From the NCBI GenBank assembly GCA_036498905.1, contig DASYER010000124.1:1-64000 (forward strand): DNA of 64,000 nucleotides, written 5' to 3'. Below, piece after piece: positions 25,891-35,068 of the stretch. The DNA is from DAIDKA01 sp036498905. GTDB lineage: Bacteria; Pseudomonadota; Gammaproteobacteria; Steroidobacterales; Steroidobacteraceae. Position numbers and translations under genes: made by a program. The notes below the pieces were generated by a model, which saw only the letters and a program-made list of their open reading frames with translations, was not told where the DNA came from and ran no database searches. Numbering within the stretch: position 1 is the first letter of the stretch; every line of letters starts with the position of its first letter.

Positions 25891-26922
25891 ATGCTTCGGG
25901 ATCCGGATACCACTCTCACCTGGATGCGCCGCGTCGCCTTGCTCGCGGTGCTGCTGGCCTTCGGCGTGGTCGTACTCGGAGCCTATGTACGACTGACCAC
26001 CGCGGGCCTGGGCTGCCCGGACTGGCCGGGCTGCTACGGCCATCTCACGCCCACCAGCACCGCGGTCGATGTGGGCAAGGCCTGGCGCGAGATGATCCAT
26101 CGCTACTTTGCCGGCTCGCTGGTGATCCTCACCCTGCTACTCGCCTTCCTCGCGTTCTCCCAGAAACGCAGCCGCTCGCCCGCGGCCGCGAGTGTGCCGC
26201 TCACGCTTGCGGTGGTGGCGACCATCCTCGTGCAGGCGCTGCTGGGCATGCTGACCGTGACCTGGCAGGTCGCCCCGCAGATCGTGACCCTGCATCTGCT
26301 ATTCGGCATGACGACCCTCGGACTGCTGTGGTGGTTGTGGCTGACGCTGGATGCGCGCGTTCCGCGCACCGCCGGTCCTTCACTGGGCCGCAGCCCACCG
26401 GTCGGCTGGGCCCACTCCAACACCGTCAGCCGCCGGCTGGCGCTCATCGGTCTTTTGGTGCTGGCCGTGCAGATCGCGCTGGGTGGCTGGACCAGCACCA
26501 ACTATGCCGCGACCGCCTGCCCGGATTTCCCGACCTGCCAGGCGTCCTGGTGGCCGCGGATGGACTTCGCTCATGCCTTCGTGCTGTGGCACGCGCCCAC
26601 CATGAACTACGAGGGCGGCGTGCTCGCCAACCCCGCGCGCATTGCCATTCACTTCACGCATCGGCTCGGCGCGCTCTTCGCCACGGCGGCCTTGAGCCTG
26701 GCGGGAATCTGGGTACTGCGCGACCGCGCACTGGTGCGCGCTCGAATTGCGGCCATCTGCGTGCTGGCGGCGCTGTGCCTGCAGCTGGCGATCGGCATTA
26801 CGATGGTCGTGAAAGGGTTCCCGCTGTGGGCGGCCACCGCCCACAATGGCGGGGCGGCCCTGCTGTTGCTGGCGACCCTGGCGCTCAATCACCGGCTGAT
26901 CGCTGCGGGCGCGCGCAGCTGA
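25891..26922 (+). CDS. ctaA: Haem A synthase (CtaA/COX15)
   Basis: 343 residues, eight hydrophobic helices; oxidises the C8 methyl of haem O to make haem A. GAYVRLTTAGLGCPDWPGCYGHL is the family signature with its cysteine pair; EMIHRYFAGSL, LHLLFGMTTLGL and FTHRLGALFAT supply the haem-binding histidines. A second cysteine pair is in TACPDFPTCQASWWP. The start at 25891 is 4 bp after the SCO-like gene. It precedes ctaB by 7 bp, placing haem O and haem A synthesis together. Confidence 0.95.
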   Translation: MLRDPDTTLTWMRRVALLAVLLAFGVVVLGAYVRLTTAGLGCPDWPGCYGHLTPTSTAVDVGKAWREMIHRYFAGSLVILTLLLAFLAFSQKRSRSPAAASVPLTLAVVATILVQALLGMLTVTWQVAPQIVTLHLLFGMTTLGLLWWLWLTLDARVPRTAGPSLGRSPPVGWAHSNTVSRRLALIGLLVLAVQIALGGWTSTNYAATACPDFPTCQASWWPRMDFAHAFVLWHAPTMNYEGGVLANPARIAIHFTHRLGALFATAALSLAGIWVLRDRALVRARIAAICVLAALCLQLAIGITMVVKGFPLWAATAHNGGAALLLLATLALNHRLIAAGARS

Positions 26923-26929
26923 TGGAGCA

Positions 26930-27847
26930 GTGAGCATCGTGGCTACACCTTCCGGATACGTACTGCCTCAGGCGCATTGGCGTCTGTACCTGGCGCTGAC
27001 CAAACCGCGCGTGGTCGCGCTCATCGTGTTCACGGCCATCGTGGGCACCTTGATGGCGACCCCCGGAGTACCGCCCCTGTCGGCGATGCTGTGGGGCAAC
27101 CTCGGTATCGCCCTGGCCTCGGCCAGCGCAGCCGCCATCAATCATGTGCTGGACCGGCGCATCGATGGACAGATGTCGCGCACCCGCGGCCGGCCGCTGC
27201 CCACCGGCGGTCTCAATGAGCGGCAGGCGCTGATTTTCGCGGCCGTCTTGGGCTTCGTGTCGATGGCCGTACTGGGCCTGCTGGTCAACCTGCTCACGGC
27301 CGTGCTGACCTTTGCCTCACTGATCGGCTACGCCATCATCTATACGGCTTGGTTGAAACGCGCGACCTCGCAGAACATCGTGATCGGCGGCGCCGCCGGG
27401 GCCGCACCGCCGGTGCTGGGCTGGACGGCCGTGACCGGCCATGTCGATGCCGATGCGCTGCTGCTGTTCCTCATCATTTTTGCCTGGACACCGCCGCACT
27501 TCTGGGCCCTGGCCATCGCGCGTCGCGACGAATATGCCCGGGCCGGAATTCCGATGCTTCCGGTCACGCACGGCGTCGCGCACACGCGCCTGCACGTGCT
27601 GCTCTACACGGTATTGCTGGTGCTCGTCACGCTGCTGCCGTTCATGACGCGCATGAGCGGCCTGATCTATCTGGGCGCCGCCCTCATTCTCGATGCCATG
27701 TTTCTCTACCATGCGCTGGTGCTGAAGATCTCGGCGCGCCAGGATCTGCCGATGCGGGTATTCCGCTTCTCCGTCAACTATCTGATGTGGATGTTTGCGG
27801 CGCTGCTCGTGGATCACTACCTGCCCACGACCCAGCATCTGCTGTGA
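26930..27847 (+). CDS. ctaB: Protoheme IX farnesyltransferase
   Basis: 305 residues from a GTG; converts haem B to haem O. UbiA-superfamily motifs: NHVLDRRIDGQMSRTRGRPLP (first Asp-rich element) and the second element around ARRDEYARAGIPMLPVTHG. GAAGAAPPVLGW and FAWTPPHFWALAI are typical of CtaB/CyoE. Nine helices are expected. It closes the oxidase assembly block started by surf1. Confidence 0.96.
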   Translation: MSIVATPSGYVLPQAHWRLYLALTKPRVVALIVFTAIVGTLMATPGVPPLSAMLWGNLGIALASASAAAINHVLDRRIDGQMSRTRGRPLPTGGLNERQALIFAAVLGFVSMAVLGLLVNLLTAVLTFASLIGYAIIYTAWLKRATSQNIVIGGAAGAAPPVLGWTAVTGHVDADALLLFLIIFAWTPPHFWALAIARRDEYARAGIPMLPVTHGVAHTRLHVLLYTVLLVLVTLLPFMTRMSGLIYLGAALILDAMFLYHALVLKISARQDLPMRVFRFSVNYLMWMFAALLVDHYLPTTQHLL

Positions 27848-27863
27848 ACGGACGGTTGCGGGC

Positions 27864-28655
27864 ATGCTGATCGAACGCGTCTGGGCGGCCAACGATTCAC
27901 GCAACTTCCACTACCTGGTGGCCTGTCCCGACACGGGCGAGGCGCTGGCGATCGATCCGCTGGAGTGGGGCCTGTGCCTGGCGGCCGCGCGCCGCCGCGG
28001 CTGGACGATCACGCAGATCCTCAACACCCATGAGCATTTGGATCACACCGGCGGCAACGCCGGCATGGTCGGCGCGACCCATGCGCGAGTGCTGGCGCAC
28101 GCGAAGGCGGCGAGCACGATCGGCGGGGTGGATCAGGGGCTCAATCGCGGCGATGTGATCCGCGTCGGACGCAGCGTCGAACTGGAGTGCCTGGATACCC
28201 CCGGACACACGCTGGCGCATATCTGCCTCTACGCCCACGGTGATGCGCCGGCGCTGTTCTCCGGGGACACTCTGTTCAATGCCGGAGCCGGCAACTGCCA
28301 CAGCACCGGTCGGCCTGAGCTGCTCTACGACACCTTCGTCACGCAGCTGGCGCGGCTGCCGGATTCGACACGCCTGTTCCCGGGTCACGAATACCTGGTG
28401 CGCAATCTCGAGTTCACGCTGGACCGGGAGCCGGATAATGAGGAGGCGGCGCGCATGCTTGAAGGTCTACGCGGCGCCGCCGCGGAAACGGCACCGGTGA
28501 CGACACTGGCACAGGAGAAGCGTGTCAATACCTTCTTCAGGCTGCAGAATCCGCGCATCATCGCCCGCCTGCGCGAGCAGTTTGCGGATCTGGGCGAGAA
28601 CCCGGACGCCAAGGCGGTGTTCCTGAAACTGCGCGCCCTGCGCAATGCCTGGTAA
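27864..28655 (+). CDS. gloB: Glyoxalase II-type metallo-beta-lactamase-fold hydrolase
   Basis: 263 residues. All binuclear metal motifs are present: NTHEHLDHTGGN (HxHxDH), TPGHTLAHI, FSGDTLFNAGAGN and FPGHEYLVRN. The C-terminal segment after residue 170 (EYLVRNLEFTLDREPDNEEA; NPRIIARL) matches the glutathione-thioester-binding tail of hydroxyacylglutathione hydrolases, so gloB is the best name. Start at 27864 has no clear ribosome site and follows ctaB by 16 bp. Confidence 0.88.
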   Translation: MLIERVWAANDSRNFHYLVACPDTGEALAIDPLEWGLCLAAARRRGWTITQILNTHEHLDHTGGNAGMVGATHARVLAHAKAASTIGGVDQGLNRGDVIRVGRSVELECLDTPGHTLAHICLYAHGDAPALFSGDTLFNAGAGNCHSTGRPELLYDTFVTQLARLPDSTRLFPGHEYLVRNLEFTLDREPDNEEAARMLEGLRGAAAETAPVTTLAQEKRVNTFFRLQNPRIIARLREQFADLGENPDAKAVFLKLRALRNAW

Positions 28656-28679
28656 TCGCGAGGAACGGAGATACATCTC

Positions 28680-29315
28680 ATGCGCATTCGACCGCTTCTG
28701 CTCCTGACTTCGACCTGCCTGCTGGCCGCGCCGCTGGCCTGGTCGATCCCCAGTCTCTCACTCGATGAGGGCAGCTCGGCACCGGCTGCTGCGGCCGCGC
28801 CGCAGGACAAGAAGGTTTACGAGGACGCGCTGGCACTGATGAAGAAGGGCGACGAGCTGGCCGGCCAGCCGGCCGCGCATGAAGCCTACGCCAGCGCGCG
28901 CACCAAGCTGCAGTCCCTCGTCGGACGCTCGCCGCAGTTCGCCGAAGCGTGGAATGCCCTGGGGTACACCCAGCGCAAGCTCGGCTCCCTCGACGACTCC
29001 CTGGCCTCGTATGCGAAGGCCCTGGAGCTGAAGCCCGGCTATCCGGAGGCGCTGGAATATCGCGGCGAGGCCTATCTGCGCCTGAACCGCCTCCATGATG
29101 CGAAGCAGGCTTATCTGGACCTGTTCGCCAGCAACCGCAAGATTGCGGCGGTCCTGCTCGAGTCGATGAAGGTGTGGATCAAAACCCAGCACGGCGCGCA
29201 CAGCGTCGATGCCAGCGAAGTGACCGATTTGCAGCAGTGGGTGCAGGAACGCAGCCAGATCGCGACCCAGACCGCGGCGCTGACGCGCGAGGGTGCGGCC
29301 GCCAGCTGGCGTTAG
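28680..29315 (+). CDS. Exported TPR-repeat protein
   Basis: 211 residues. A Sec signal (about 1-22, LLLLTSTCLLAAPLAWS) precedes an Ala-rich linker and two or three tetratricopeptide repeats: AEAWNALGYTQRKLGSLDDSLASY and PEALEYRGEAYLRLNRLHDAKQAY (fragments quoted). TPRs are protein-interaction modules. The C-terminal 60 residues are helical without a recognised motif. It lies 2 bp before the MauG-like gene, so a partner role with that periplasmic dihaem protein is plausible. A GGAG ribosome site precedes the ATG. Confidence 0.8.
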   Translation: MRIRPLLLLTSTCLLAAPLAWSIPSLSLDEGSSAPAAAAAPQDKKVYEDALALMKKGDELAGQPAAHEAYASARTKLQSLVGRSPQFAEAWNALGYTQRKLGSLDDSLASYAKALELKPGYPEALEYRGEAYLRLNRLHDAKQAYLDLFASNRKIAAVLLESMKVWIKTQHGAHSVDASEVTDLQQWVQERSQIATQTAALTREGAAASWR

Positions 29316-29317
29316 AC

Positions 29318-30319
29318 TTGGCCAGGCGGTGGTGGTCATGGCTGTTGGCCGCGCTGCCGATGCTGGCCGCGGCGCAGCCTCCCACACGGACGTTTGAATG
29401 GCAGCTGCCGCGCGGCTTTCCTCAACCCTTCGTGCCGGCCGCCAATCCAATGTCGGCGGCGAAGGTCGCGCTGGGTCGGCGGCTGTTCTTTGAAACGAAG
29501 CTGTCGGTGACCGGTCAGTACAGCTGCGCCAGCTGCCACGATCCGGCGCACAGTTACAGCGACGGCCGCGCCCACGCGCGCGGCGCGACCGGCGCGCTCC
29601 TGCCGCACAGCTCAATGCCGCTGATCAATGTCGCCTACAACCTGTCGTACGGCTGGCAGCAGCCGCACATCACCACACTCGAAGCGCAGATGCGGCAGCC
29701 GCTGTTCAATCGTCATCCGGTGGAGATCGGGCTGGCCGGCCGCGAGACTGTGGCGTGTGCCGCGCTGGCCGCGGACGCGACATACCAACAACAGTTCGCC
29801 GCCGTCTTCGGCGGCGCGATCAGCATCGCGCACATCATCGATGCCATCGCGGCATTCGAACGCACGCTCATTGATGGACACTCGGCCTTTGATGCCTACG
29901 TGTTTGCGGGCCGGCATGATGCCCTCTCACCGGCGGCAAAGCGCGGCATGGCGCTGTTCTTTTCGCGCCGCATCGGCTGTGCAGGCTGTCATTCCGGTTT
30001 CAACTTTTCCGGCAACTGGCGCGATCATGCGGGGCCGACCGGCAAGGCCGGCTTCGCCGATGATGGTCTGGGGGTCGGGCCGGTGCGCATCCCCACCCTG
30101 CGCAACATCGCTTCGACCGCGCCGTATATGCACGATGGACGCTTCGCCACACTGGATGCCGTACTCGACCACTATGAGCACATCGGAAGGCTGCCCTCGA
30201 GCGCCCATGGCGGCCGGCGTGACCCGCGCCTGAAAACCTTCACCCTCAAGCAGGAGGAACGGACGCAGCTGCTGGCGTTCCTGGACAGTCTCAGCGAACT
30301 CAACGCTCGCCCGCCGTAG
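29318..30319 (+). CDS. Dihaem cytochrome c peroxidase / MauG-like protein
   Basis: About 333 residues from a TTG at 29318, chosen because it gives an intact signal peptide (ARRWWSWLLAALPMLAAAQ) right after the TPR gene; no ATG fits. Two c-type haem motifs, CASCH (about 70-74) and CAGCH (about 220-224), and the sequence FFETKLSVTGQYSCASCH mark the CCP/MauG family. PTLRNIASTAPYMHDGRF holds the conserved C-terminal elements. Members reduce H2O2 or oxidise protein side chains in the periplasm. Which activity applies cannot be read. Confidence 0.88.
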   Translation: MARRWWSWLLAALPMLAAAQPPTRTFEWQLPRGFPQPFVPAANPMSAAKVALGRRLFFETKLSVTGQYSCASCHDPAHSYSDGRAHARGATGALLPHSSMPLINVAYNLSYGWQQPHITTLEAQMRQPLFNRHPVEIGLAGRETVACAALAADATYQQQFAAVFGGAISIAHIIDAIAAFERTLIDGHSAFDAYVFAGRHDALSPAAKRGMALFFSRRIGCAGCHSGFNFSGNWRDHAGPTGKAGFADDGLGVGPVRIPTLRNIASTAPYMHDGRFATLDAVLDHYEHIGRLPSSAHGGRRDPRLKTFTLKQEERTQLLAFLDSLSELNARPP

Positions 30320-30358
30320 CGCTCGCCGCGCCGTCGCAATCCGGTTAGGCTCGCTACC

Positions 30359-31420
30359 GTGGAACGCTACTCCTCCTTCTATCGTGGCACCTTCACCCTG
30401 GTCGCCTTAGGCGTGCTGGGCTATCTGCTGCTGCGCATGGCCGCACCCCTCGCCGGAGCGCTCACGGCGGCGACGGTACTGGCGTTCCTGCTGTTTCCGG
30501 TGCAGGTGCGGCTGGCGCGTGCCCTGAAGCACCGCCCGGGCCTTTCGGCACTGATCATCACGGTGCTGACGCCGTTCGTGATCATCGCGCCGCTGAGCAT
30601 CCTGGGGCTGGCGTTCGCACGTCAGGTGGGCAGTCTCATCAGCTCTTTCAAACAGGGCAGCTGGTACGTGCCGGGCCTGGGCGGCGACCCGCGCAGCTAT
30701 CCGGTGATCGGGCCGGTGGTGCGGCTGATACAGGAGAGCCTGCCGATCAGCGCCACCCAGGTTCAGGACTGGGCGACGCAGACCGCCCACGCCGCCCTGC
30801 AGGCGGCCGCCTCCTTGAGCGGCGACTTCGTCGTGGGCCTCGCGGGCACCTTCGTCCAATTCGTGCTGATGCTGTTCCTGTTGTTCTTTCTGCTGCTGGA
30901 CGGCCGCACGATCATGCGGCATCTGGCACGGCTGATACCGGTCGACAGTGATCGCAGCGACCTGCTGATCAACAACCTGATTTCAGTGATGCGCGCGGTG
31001 GTCTACGGCACCACCATGACGGCGCTGCTGCAAGGAGTGCTCATCGGCATCGGCTTCGCCATCATCGGGCTGCCCTCGCCCGTGGTATTCGGGGCACTCG
31101 CCGGCGCGGCATCCTTCATCCCGGCGGTCGGCAGCGCCGTGGTGCTGGTACCGGCCATCCTGTATCTGATTTTCATCGGCCGCTGGGGGGCCGCGATCTT
31201 CCTGCTGGTGTGGTGGGGCCTGCTGGCCCTGGGCGAGCAGCTGCTGCGCCCGATGCTGACCTCGCGCCACGCGCAGGTCTCGGCCCTGGCCGTGTTCGTC
31301 GGCGCCATCGGCGGCGTCAGCGCATTCGGCTTCATCGGGATCGTGATCGGCCCGGTGCTGATCAGCCTGGTGGTGGAGATCGTACGGTCCGTCACCGACG
31401 TCCCGACCCATAAGGGTTGA
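30359..31420 (+). CDS. AI-2E transporter family (PerM/UPF0118) membrane protein
   Basis: 353 residues from a GTG with about eight helices. The family pattern is clear: an N-terminal helix pair, a loop domain (about 90-155), FVQFVLMLFLLFFLLLDG, then GTTMTALLQGVLIGIGFAI and the conserved IGLPSPVVFGALAGAASFIPAVG region. The family includes AI-2 exporters and Na+/H+ antiporter-like proteins; transport direction and substrate are unknown here. The uvrD promoter candidate overlaps its last bases. Confidence 0.88.
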   Translation: MERYSSFYRGTFTLVALGVLGYLLLRMAAPLAGALTAATVLAFLLFPVQVRLARALKHRPGLSALIITVLTPFVIIAPLSILGLAFARQVGSLISSFKQGSWYVPGLGGDPRSYPVIGPVVRLIQESLPISATQVQDWATQTAHAALQAAASLSGDFVVGLAGTFVQFVLMLFLLFFLLLDGRTIMRHLARLIPVDSDRSDLLINNLISVMRAVVYGTTMTALLQGVLIGIGFAIIGLPSPVVFGALAGAASFIPAVGSAVVLVPAILYLIFIGRWGAAIFLLVWWGLLALGEQLLRPMLTSRHAQVSALAVFVGAIGGVSAFGFIGIVIGPVLISLVVEIVRSVTDVPTHKG

Positions 31421-31443
31421 CCCGGGCAGCCGTGGTATAGAAT
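31417..31443 (+). promoter_or_regulatory. Candidate uvrD promoter
   Basis: TTGACC (31417-31422) and TAGAAT (31438-31443, within TATAGAAT) are 15 bp apart. The uvrD ATG follows at 31453, only 9 bp after the -10, with no Shine-Dalgarno in between. Spacing is short, so this is tentative. Confidence 0.42.
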
Positions 31444-31452
31444 GCGCGTCCC

Positions 31453-33642
31453 ATGGATCTGTCTCCCATCCTTGCGTCGCTGAACGACGCGCAGCGCGAA
31501 GCCGTTACCGCTCCCGTTGGCCCCGTACTGGTGCTCGCCGGCGCCGGCAGCGGCAAGACGCGCGTGCTCATTCACCGTCTGGCCTGGCTTTGCCAGGTCG
31601 AGAATGTCTCGCCCCACAGCATCCTTGCCGTAACGTTCACGAACAAGGCGGCCGGCGAGATGCGCGGCCGTATCGAATCGCTGCTGGGCTACTCGGCCGC
31701 GGCACTGTGGATCGGCACCTTCCACGGCATCGCCCACCGGCTGTTGCGGCTGCATTGGCGCGAGGCCGGCCTGGTACAGGGCTTCCAGATCCTCGATTCG
31801 GAGGATCAGCTGCGCCTGATCAAGAAGCTCATCAAGGCGCAGGGCCTGGATGAGAACCGCTGGGTGCCGCGCGAAGTGCAGGGCTTCATCAATTCGAACA
31901 AGGACGAGGGCCACCGGCCCAAACACCTCAAGGACGGAAACGATCCGACCCGCCGCCAGTTGATCCGTCTGTACGCGGACTACGAGGAGACCTGCGCGCG
32001 TGCCGGCGTCGTCGACTTCGCGGAGCTGCTGCTGCGGGCGTTCGAACTGTGGCGCGACCAGCCGGCGCTGCTGGATCACTACCGCCATCGCTTCCGGCAC
32101 GTGCTCATCGATGAGTTCCAGGACACGAATGCCATCCAGTACGCCTGGATGAAACTGCTGGCGGGCAGCACCGTGCAGCCCTTCGCGGTGGGTGATGACG
32201 ACCAGTCCATCTATCGGTGGCGCGGCGCGCGGGTGGAGAATCTGCACCAGTTCCGGCGCGACTTCCCGCACGCGAAGCTGTTTCGCCTGGAGCAGAACTA
32301 CCGCTCCACGGCCACCATCCTCAACGCTGCGAATGCGCTGATCGCGAACAACTCCGGGCGGCTCGGCAAGACGCTGTGGACCGACGGCGTGCGCGGGGAT
32401 CAGATCCACCTGTATTCGGCGTTCAATGAGCGCGACGAGGCGGAGTTCGTGCTGCAGCGGATCCGTGACTGGACGCAGCGCGGTGGTCAGCGCAGCCAGG
32501 TGGCGATCCTGTACCGCTCCAACGCCCAATCGCGGGTGTTTGAAGAAGTTTTCCTCTCCGCGCGTATTCCCTACAAGGTCTATGGCGGCCTGCGGTTCTT
32601 CGAACGCGCCGAAATCAAGGATGCGCTGGCCTACCTGCGCCTGATCACCAATCACCGCGATGATGCCTCCTTTGAACGGGTGGTGAATCTGCCCACCCGC
32701 GGCATCGGCGCGAAGAGCCTGGACATCATCCGCGAGACCGCGAAGGGCTCGGGTCAATGCCTGTGGGATGCGGCCGGCGCCTGCATCGCCGATGCGCTCG
32801 GCTCGAAGGCGGCGATCGCGGTGCATGGCTTCATGCAGCTGATCGAGCGGCTCGCGCGGGAAATCGAAGGACTCGCGCTGCACGAGCAGGTCGATCATGT
32901 CATCAGCCATAGCGGCCTGATCGATCATCATCGACGCGAAAAGGCCGACCGTGGTGAGGCGCGCGTGGAGAACCTCGAGGAACTGGTCAGTGCCGCGCGC
33001 GGTTTCACCGGCGAGGGGAGCGAGGATCTGCCGCCGCTCGCGGCCTTCCTCGCACACGCGGTGCTCGAATCCGGCGAGGGTCAGGCGGATGCCTGGGAGG
33101 ACTGCATCCAGATGATGACCCTGCACACCGCGAAGGGACTCGAATTTCCGGTCGTGTTCCTGGCGGGAATGGAGGATGGCCTGTTCCCGCATCAGCGCTC
33201 ATTGAATGACATCGAGGGCCTGGAGGAGGAACGCCGCCTGGCCTACGTCGGCATGACGCGTGCGATGCAGCAGCTGTACGTCACCTATGCGGAGCAGCGC
33301 CGCCTGCACGGCATGGACACCTACGGTGCACCGTCGCGCTTCATCAAGGAAATTCCCGGCGAATTGATTGAAGAGGTCCGGGCACGCATCCCGGTGGCCC
33401 GGCCGATGCTGGGCGGCCGCTTCAGCGATTCGGGCTTAGGACGCAGCAGCTCCCTGCGCGAGAGCGCCGGTAACGCCCACCCGGGAATGGGCCTCGGCGC
33501 GCGCGTGCGTCACGGCAAGTTCGGCGAAGGTGTCATTCTCAACCTGGAAGGCAACGGCGCCCATGCGCGCGTTCAGGTGAATTTTGAGCAGCAGGGTACC
33601 AAGTGGCTTATGCTGCAATACGCGAACCTCGAACCTGTGTGA
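31453..33642 (+). CDS. uvrD: DNA helicase II (UvrD/Rep superfamily I)
   Basis: 729 residues, matching UvrD (720). 3'-5' helicase in nucleotide-excision and mismatch repair. Walker A is LAGAGSGKTRVL; VTFTNKAAGEM (motif Ia), DEFQDTN (Walker B), VGDDDQSIYRWRGA (motif III), LEQNYRST (IV), TLHTAKGLEFPVVFL (V) and EEERRLAYVGMTRA (VI) are all intact. The C-terminal tail VRHGKFGEGVILNLEG is the Tudor-like UvrD extension that distinguishes it from Rep. Head-on to replication if the origin is at 54.9 kb. Confidence 0.95.
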   Translation: MDLSPILASLNDAQREAVTAPVGPVLVLAGAGSGKTRVLIHRLAWLCQVENVSPHSILAVTFTNKAAGEMRGRIESLLGYSAAALWIGTFHGIAHRLLRLHWREAGLVQGFQILDSEDQLRLIKKLIKAQGLDENRWVPREVQGFINSNKDEGHRPKHLKDGNDPTRRQLIRLYADYEETCARAGVVDFAELLLRAFELWRDQPALLDHYRHRFRHVLIDEFQDTNAIQYAWMKLLAGSTVQPFAVGDDDQSIYRWRGARVENLHQFRRDFPHAKLFRLEQNYRSTATILNAANALIANNSGRLGKTLWTDGVRGDQIHLYSAFNERDEAEFVLQRIRDWTQRGGQRSQVAILYRSNAQSRVFEEVFLSARIPYKVYGGLRFFERAEIKDALAYLRLITNHRDDASFERVVNLPTRGIGAKSLDIIRETAKGSGQCLWDAAGACIADALGSKAAIAVHGFMQLIERLAREIEGLALHEQVDHVISHSGLIDHHRREKADRGEARVENLEELVSAARGFTGEGSEDLPPLAAFLAHAVLESGEGQADAWEDCIQMMTLHTAKGLEFPVVFLAGMEDGLFPHQRSLNDIEGLEEERRLAYVGMTRAMQQLYVTYAEQRRLHGMDTYGAPSRFIKEIPGELIEEVRARIPVARPMLGGRFSDSGLGRSSSLRESAGNAHPGMGLGARVRHGKFGEGVILNLEGNGAHARVQVNFEQQGTKWLMLQYANLEPV

Positions 33643-33656
33643 CATAAGCGTCCGAC

Positions 33657-35030
33657 ATGAAAATCGTCATCCTGGGGGCGGGGCAGGTCGGCAGAACCGT
33701 CGCCTACCAGCTGTCCCGCGAAGAGGCCAACGAAGTCACGGTGGTTGATGTCAACGAGGACATCCTGCGTGATCTTCAGGACCGCATCGATATCCGCACG
33801 GTCGCCGGCAACGGCGCACACCCTTCAGTACTGGAAGCGGCCGGCGCGGCAGAGGCCGACATCATCATCGCGCTCACCAACAGCGATGAGGTGAACATCC
33901 TGGCCTGCGAAGTGGCCGACACGCTGTTCCGCACTCCCACGAAAATTGCCCGCATCCGTTCGGCCGAGTACACGACGCGACCGGAGCTCTTCAGCGATGA
34001 CGCGCTGGCGGTGGATTTCTTCATCAGCCCGGAGCGGCTGGTCACCGAATACATCGAACGACTCGTCAATTTCCCGGGCACCCTGCAGGTGCTGGATTTC
34101 GCAGAAGGCAAGGTGCGCCTGGTCGGTGTGCGTGCCCACAAGGATGGCAAGCTGGTCGGTCAGCGCCTGCGCGAACTGCGCGAGCACGTCCCGAGCACGG
34201 AGGCGCGCATCGTGGCCATCTATCGCCAGGGCGGTGCCGTGCGTCCCGAGGGCGAAACTATCATCGAAGATGGTGATGAGGTGTTCTTCCTGGCCGGGCG
34301 TGACTACATCCGGCGCGTCATGGCGGAGATGCGCAAGGATGAAAGCCCGATGCGCCGCATCGTCATCGCCGGCGGCGGCAACATCGGCCTGCGCCTCGCC
34401 CGTGCGTTGGAGAAGACCAGCCAGGTGAAGCTGATCGAACGGGACGCGCAGCGTGCGCGGCGTGTGGCGGAACTGCTCGAAAACACCATCGTGCTGCATG
34501 GTGACGCGGCCGATGAGGAACTGCTGATCGAGGAGAACATCGACAGCACGGACGTGTTCGCGGCCCTGACCAATTCCGAAGAAGCGAACATCCTCTCGGC
34601 GATGCTGGCGAAACGCCTGGGTGCGCGCAAGGTCATGGCGCTCATCAACAAGCCCTCCTATGCCGAGCTCATGGAGAGCGGCAGCATCGACATCGCGATC
34701 TCGCCCCAGACCATCACCATCGGCTCCCTGCTCGAGCACGTACGGCGCGGCCATGTGGTGAAGGTGCATTCGCTGCGGCGCGGCTCGGCCGAGGCGCTCG
34801 AAGCCATCGTGCACGGCACCGAGGCGACCTCGCGCGTCATCGGGCGGCGCGTCGAGGAACTCAAATTGCCCGAAGGCGCCTCGATCGGCGCGATCGTCCG
34901 TGGCGATGAAGTGATCATGTGCCACCACGACACGGTCGTGCAGACCGATGATCACGTGATCCTGTTCCTCTCGGACCGACGCCACGTGGATGCCATCGAG
35001 CGGCTGTTCAGCGGACCGGCGTCGCGATGA
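33657..35030 (+). CDS. trkA: Trk potassium uptake system peripheral protein TrkA
   Basis: 457 residues. Two tandem RCK units, each beginning with a Rossmann NAD-binding motif: MKIVILGAGQVGRTVA at the N-terminus and RRIVIAGGGNIGLRLA at about residue 233. TrkA_C subdomains follow each. It forms the cytoplasmic gating ring of the K+ channel TrkH, whose gene lies 38 bp downstream. Length equals E. coli TrkA (458). Confidence 0.96.
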   Translation: MKIVILGAGQVGRTVAYQLSREEANEVTVVDVNEDILRDLQDRIDIRTVAGNGAHPSVLEAAGAAEADIIIALTNSDEVNILACEVADTLFRTPTKIARIRSAEYTTRPELFSDDALAVDFFISPERLVTEYIERLVNFPGTLQVLDFAEGKVRLVGVRAHKDGKLVGQRLRELREHVPSTEARIVAIYRQGGAVRPEGETIIEDGDEVFFLAGRDYIRRVMAEMRKDESPMRRIVIAGGGNIGLRLARALEKTSQVKLIERDAQRARRVAELLENTIVLHGDAADEELLIEENIDSTDVFAALTNSEEANILSAMLAKRLGARKVMALINKPSYAELMESGSIDIAISPQTITIGSLLEHVRRGHVVKVHSLRRGSAEALEAIVHGTEATSRVIGRRVEELKLPEGASIGAIVRGDEVIMCHHDTVVQTDDHVILFLSDRRHVDAIERLFSGPASR

Positions 35031-35068
35031 TCGGCAACACCGCGACGGCGGCCTGAAGGTTCGCAAGC

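Noticed and set aside
31003..33192. 729-codon minus-strand ORF opposite uvrD
   Set aside because: Antisense of conserved helicase motifs; no recognisable domain of its own.
34951..34962. GATCACGTGATC palindrome in trkA as a fourth parS
   Set aside because: Shares only the CACGTG core; the flanks (GAT/ATC) do not fit GTTNC/GNAAC.
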